NCBI RefSeq assembly: GCF_002902365.1
Contig: NZ_PPQC01000025.1
Location: 96,369-160,368 of the forward strand
Source of the DNA: Staphylococcus cohnii subsp. cohnii
Lineage (GTDB): Bacteria; Bacillota; Bacilli; Staphylococcales; Staphylococcaceae
Direction of reading: 5' to 3'
DNA length: 64,000 nucleotides
Of the stretch, positions 61,122 to 64,000 are shown one piece after another (within the stretch, counting starts at the first letter, position 1; each line of letters starts with the position of its first letter). The notes under the pieces were generated by a model, which had not been told where the DNA came from, did not search any database, and was given only the letters and a program-made list of their open reading frames with translations. A program made the position numbers and the translations under genes.

Positions 61122-61943
61122 CTATTCTTCTTTTTTAACTTCTTCTACTGTTTTTTCAACTTCTTCACGTGTCATTTTTTCACGCCCATTTTTCATTGCT
61201 TTTAGGGTTTTATGTGCGAAAGCTAGTGGTAAACGACAGAACAATAAAATCGTCCTTTTATTGATTGCTTTCATATATTCATCCGCTTTTGCTAAATTTT
61301 CTTCAGCATAAGCAAATAAATCCTCACGCGTCCAGTCGTCAGGAACAAAACTCACATCACGTTCCTCAAGATCTTCTTCTTCATTTCGCAGAATGTTTAC
61401 AGCCTGAAGTCCTCTTCCATAACCTATTGCTAAATCTCTATCAGTTTTAACATTTGCACAGACATCCCATAGTTTAGATAGCATTACACCTACAAGTCCT
61501 GCTACATAATATGTATAATCATCTAAATCCTCACAAGATTTAATTCTCCAGTTGGCTTTGGCCCATTTTGCCATACCATATGCCATTTCACTAGAAGATT
61601 CTCTAACGATTGCCCGAGTATGTTCAGGGCAAGCAGCCAACCAGTCTCCTAATCTCACTGAAACTTCTGGTAATTTATCTTTTACTGGACTTATTATTTT
61701 TAAATATTTTTCCGAATCAAAAGGCATATTTAATAATTCGCTAATTTGCATTAACAAACTATACTTTAAATCATTGTTAATTTCCTCATGATCTTCAATT
61801 TCATCAATTGCGCGCATAACTAAATATGCACAAGCTACAGAATGTTTTAGCTCTTTTTCTAAAAAAGTAATTGGAATATAAAACGTACGGCTTGTCTCTT
61901 TTAAAACGCGCATTGCATCTTTTGGGAATTTCTTTTCTGCCAT
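61122..61943 (-). CDS. Squalene/phytoene synthase family protein
   Basis: About 273 residues of the all-alpha trans-isoprenyl head-to-head synthase fold. The first aspartate-rich motif is RAIDEIEDHEE (about 43-53). The second reads NILRNEEEDLEERDVSFVP, where the usual NxxRDxxED has Asn for the Asp after Arg. Start at 61943 (MAEKKFPKD) because GGGAGGGG lies about ten bases upstream. Unlike crtM of S. aureus, no desaturase, oxidase or glycosyl transferase gene is nearby. Product (squalene, dehydrosqualene or other) unknown. Confidence 0.85.
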   Translation of the reverse strand: MAEKKFPKDAMRVLKETSRTFYIPITFLEKELKHSVACAYLVMRAIDEIEDHEEINNDLKYSLLMQISELLNMPFDSEKYLKIISPVKDKLPEVSVRLGDWLAACPEHTRAIVRESSSEMAYGMAKWAKANWRIKSCEDLDDYTYYVAGLVGVMLSKLWDVCANVKTDRDLAIGYGRGLQAVNILRNEEEDLEERDVSFVPDDWTREDLFAYAEENLAKADEYMKAINKRTILLFCRLPLAFAHKTLKAMKNGREKMTREEVEKTVEEVKKEE

Positions 61944-62177
61944 TTTATGAGTTCCCCTCCCTTTTCTTGATATTATCATATTTTTACATTTTAAAATAGC
62001 AAATGCTATGTTGATAGTATTTTTACACTTTGATGATTAAAATAAATTAAAAAGCGAGAACAAAATCGACAGTTGTTAATCGATTCCATTGCCCGCTTCT
62101 AGAAATTAGCAAACACGAAATTTAAAACTATACTTTAAAATATTTTAAACTAAAATATGAATTTATCCTTTGTTATA

Positions 62178-63026
62178 TTATACAAATTCTTCATATTCAT
62201 AAGGATTCTGTCCTTCAACACGACCATCTTCACCTTTATCTAACGCATCTATTTTAGCTATATCTTCATTTGATAGTTTAAAATCAAGATAATTAAAGTT
62301 ATCTTGTTGATGAGTATATTGTGAAGCTTTAACTACAGGGAAAACATGTTTCTGATTCACCCAATTAATAATGACTTGTGCTGTAGAACGATTATATTTT
62401 TCTGCAATTTCTTTAATTGTATTATTAGTTAACACATCGTTAATCTCACGGCCAAGCGGACTCCACGCCTCTGATAAAACACCACGTTTATCGTTTTCTT
62501 TGATTAATTCACTATTATTAAAATATGGATGAATTTCTATTTGATTTGTCGCAGGTGTAACACCTGTTGCCTCTATAATGTCATCTAAATGATCAGGCAT
62601 GAAATTGGATACACCAATCGATTTTATTAATCCGTATTTTTGAGCGTCAACTAATGCTTGCCAAGCTTCTACATATTTACCTTGTTTAGGATTAGGCCAA
62701 TGAACTAAATATTTATCAAAATAATCTAAGCCCGTTCTATATAGTGATTCTTGTATAAGGTTAATTGCTTTATCATATTCGTGAGCTGCACCAGGTAGTT
62801 TAGCACTCACATAAATTTCTTCTCTTGGAATACTAGAACGACGAATGGCTTCGCCTACCATTCCTTCATTATTATAGTTTGTGGAAGTATCAATAACTCT
62901 ATAACCTAGATTCAATGCATTTTCTAATGCTTTAACACCCTTGCCACCTTGAATATTAACTGTACCTAATGCTATATGAGGTAATGTTGTTCCATCATTT
63001 AATAAAAATTTTTCATTTAAACTCAA
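62178..63026 (-). CDS. Aldo/keto reductase
   Basis: An NADPH-dependent TIM-barrel reductase of about 282 residues, related to the YtbE/YvgN group. The catalytic tetrad can be seen: Asp in YRVIDTSTNYNNEG, the Tyr in the same segment, Lys in IYVSAKLPG and His in YLVHWPNP. The substrate is unknown. The TTG at 63026 is chosen because AAAGGAAG lies seven bases upstream; the frame is open 6 codons further. Confidence 0.9.
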   Translation of the reverse strand: MSLNEKFLLNDGTTLPHIALGTVNIQGGKGVKALENALNLGYRVIDTSTNYNNEGMVGEAIRRSSIPREEIYVSAKLPGAAHEYDKAINLIQESLYRTGLDYFDKYLVHWPNPKQGKYVEAWQALVDAQKYGLIKSIGVSNFMPDHLDDIIEATGVTPATNQIEIHPYFNNSELIKENDKRGVLSEAWSPLGREINDVLTNNTIKEIAEKYNRSTAQVIINWVNQKHVFPVVKASQYTHQQDNFNYLDFKLSNEDIAKIDALDKGEDGRVEGQNPYEYEEFV

Positions 63027-63159
63027 TTTATAACTTCCTTTCAATATTCAACAAATTATGTTACAAATCAACCTTAAATTGATTTTAAATCATTACATTT
63101 ATATTTTACCCACATATGACCTTTTTAATCTAAATGGATGAGTGAATGAAGCATTGATA

Positions 63160-63861
63160 TCATAAACTTCCCCAAAAAATCCTAAAATGTGATAATACTG
63201 TCTCTATACAAAACGCTATATATATAAATGGAATAAATGGTATTTTAATTTTTCGTTTTCTTGTTTTCAGCACTAATATTGTAGAAAATATACTTCCTAT
63301 TAAGCATGTAAGAAAGAGTACATTGATAAAAATGGAATATGGTATTAAATATGATAAAAGTGAACAAATTAATATATCACCATATCCAATAGCATTTTTG
63401 AATAAAAAATAAAATATATGTAGCAGGAGTGTGGTAATAACAAAATAAAAGAGGTTGCCATCAATAATAACTGTACTACTAAAAGCAAATATTAAAAATG
63501 TGTGTAAGGGGATAGATAAAGTTTGTATATCATAGAGAGCAAAAACAAGGAGAAATAAGTATATGCATATGAAAGTGCATAACGACTTTGCACTTGGATT
63601 AAATATCAAATATAAGGCTGGCACCAATGACAATACCTCACCTAAAATATAAAGTCTGCTAAGCGGTTGTTTACAACATGAAGTTTTCCCTAAAAGTCTA
63701 ATATAACTGAATATTGGTATGATATCTCTGTACCTCAATTGCTTATTACAGAAATCACACTTGGATCTTGTTGCCAAATACTTTAAGTTAAATGTTTCAA
63801 CAAAACATAATTGATAAAGAAAGCTAAATAACACAGGACAAACAACAAACAAAATAAGCAA
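63160..63861 (-). CDS. comC: ComC, type IV prepilin peptidase
   Basis: A 233-residue polytopic membrane aspartyl protease that cleaves and methylates competence pseudopilins (ComGC and others). The N-terminal methylase-type zinc-finger cysteines are present (CDFCN and SCCKQP), and the two catalytic aspartates are in YDIQTLSIP and GYGD. Start is TTG at 63859-63861 with AGGAGG seven bases upstream. The frame is intact although comEA and comEC are not. An insertion-sequence end lies about 90 bases upstream. Confidence 0.92.
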   Translation of the reverse strand: MLILFVVCPVLFSFLYQLCFVETFNLKYLATRSKCDFCNKQLRYRDIIPIFSYIRLLGKTSCCKQPLSRLYILGEVLSLVPALYLIFNPSAKSLCTFICIYLFLLVFALYDIQTLSIPLHTFLIFAFSSTVIIDGNLFYFVITTLLLHIFYFLFKNAIGYGDILICSLLSYLIPYSIFINVLFLTCLIGSIFSTILVLKTRKRKIKIPFIPFIYIAFCIETVLSHFRIFWGSL

Positions 63862-63952
63862 TGAATCGCCTCCTCTTGCTTATTATAACAACACAAGTCT
63901 AGCACTTTAACAAAAACATCACTTTTCAAATAATAATAGAAAGATACAAAAA

Positions 63953-64000
63953 TGAACTGCACCCTGTCAAGTAGACAGTGAAAAAAACAAAATGTTTATG
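63953..64000 (+). mobile_element. Probable left end of an IS3-family (IS150 group) element
   Basis: Starting at 63953 the sequence reads TGAACTGCACCC, one base different from the terminal repeat TGTACTGCACCC I recall for IS150, then continues with a run typical of a short leader before orfA. IS3-family ends begin TG. Only 48 bases are visible, so the element, its intactness and target duplication cannot be judged. It lies between comC and whatever precedes it. Confidence 0.5.

Overview
The window reads as a contiguous piece of a low-GC Firmicutes chromosome, and the gene content and order are those of Staphylococcus: comE operon, rsfS-yqeK-nadD-yhbY-aroE-yqeH, greA-udk, alaS, recD2, mnmA, cymR, rarA, 6S RNA, aspS-hisS, lytH-dtd-rsh, apt-recJ, secDF-yajC-tgt-queA-ruvBA, obgE, rpmA-prp-rplU, mreDC, radC and comC. 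A CoNS-like species is suggested (inference) by accessory genes I do not associate with S. aureus at these places: a squalene/phytoene synthase homologue, an aldo/keto reductase and an antibiotic-resistance-type ABC-F gene. The species cannot be fixed from the sequence alone. Nearly all genes lie on the minus strand. The plus-strand exceptions are a flavin monooxygenase (30747), rarA (32845) and a 59-residue membrane peptide (58942).

Layout. 1-2766: late competence operon comEA-comEB-comEC, in which comEA and comEC are both broken by frameshifts. 2816-8502: housekeeping cluster of methyltransferase, rsfS, yqeK, nadD, yhbY, aroE, yqeH, yqeG and mtnN. 8799-14337: 5-oxoproline utilisation cluster (pxpBC, biotin carrier, biotin carboxylase, pxpA, Nramp-like transporter). 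14619-18588: greA, udk, and the tRNA wobble-uridine hydroxylation/methoxylation set trhP2-trhP1-trmR. 19223-23224: DUF1292 gene, ruvX, IreB-family gene, alaS and its T-box. 23256-28775: recD2, TPR protein, mnmA, cysteine desulfurase. 28827-31748: an ABC-F gene with a structured leader, divergent from a flavin monooxygenase. 31830-34968: small stress-type proteins, cymR, rarA, tcdA. 35063-38640: 6S RNA, aspS, hisS, T-box. 38730-42257: lytH, dtd, rsh. 42258-46631: apt and recJ among a decayed IS1182-type transposase and three copies of a palindromic repeat. 46632-57657: secDF, yajC, tgt, queA, ruvB, ruvA, ACT protein, obgE, rpmA, prp, rplU with its leader, mreD, mreC. 58111-63861: small membrane proteins, radC, squalene synthase-like enzyme, aldo/keto reductase, comC. 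The last about 48 bases look like the left end of an IS3-family (IS150 group) element.

Most of the window is ordinary core genome. The parts that merit attention are: (i) the ABC-F gene at 28827, whose leader of about 195 nt holds a 28-codon upstream ORF and two mutually exclusive long-range pairings, and whose promoter overlaps a divergent promoter with shared 12-bp inverted repeats; (ii) three independent frameshift lesions in comEA and comEC, plus an insertion-sequence end upstream of comC; (iii) a terminator hairpin that contains the comEA ribosome-binding site and runs into its start codon; (iv) the three-copy palindromic repeat around recJ; (v) an orphan squalene/phytoene synthase-like gene with an altered second metal-binding motif. 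I found no CRISPR array, rRNA, tRNA, prophage or recognisable defence island.
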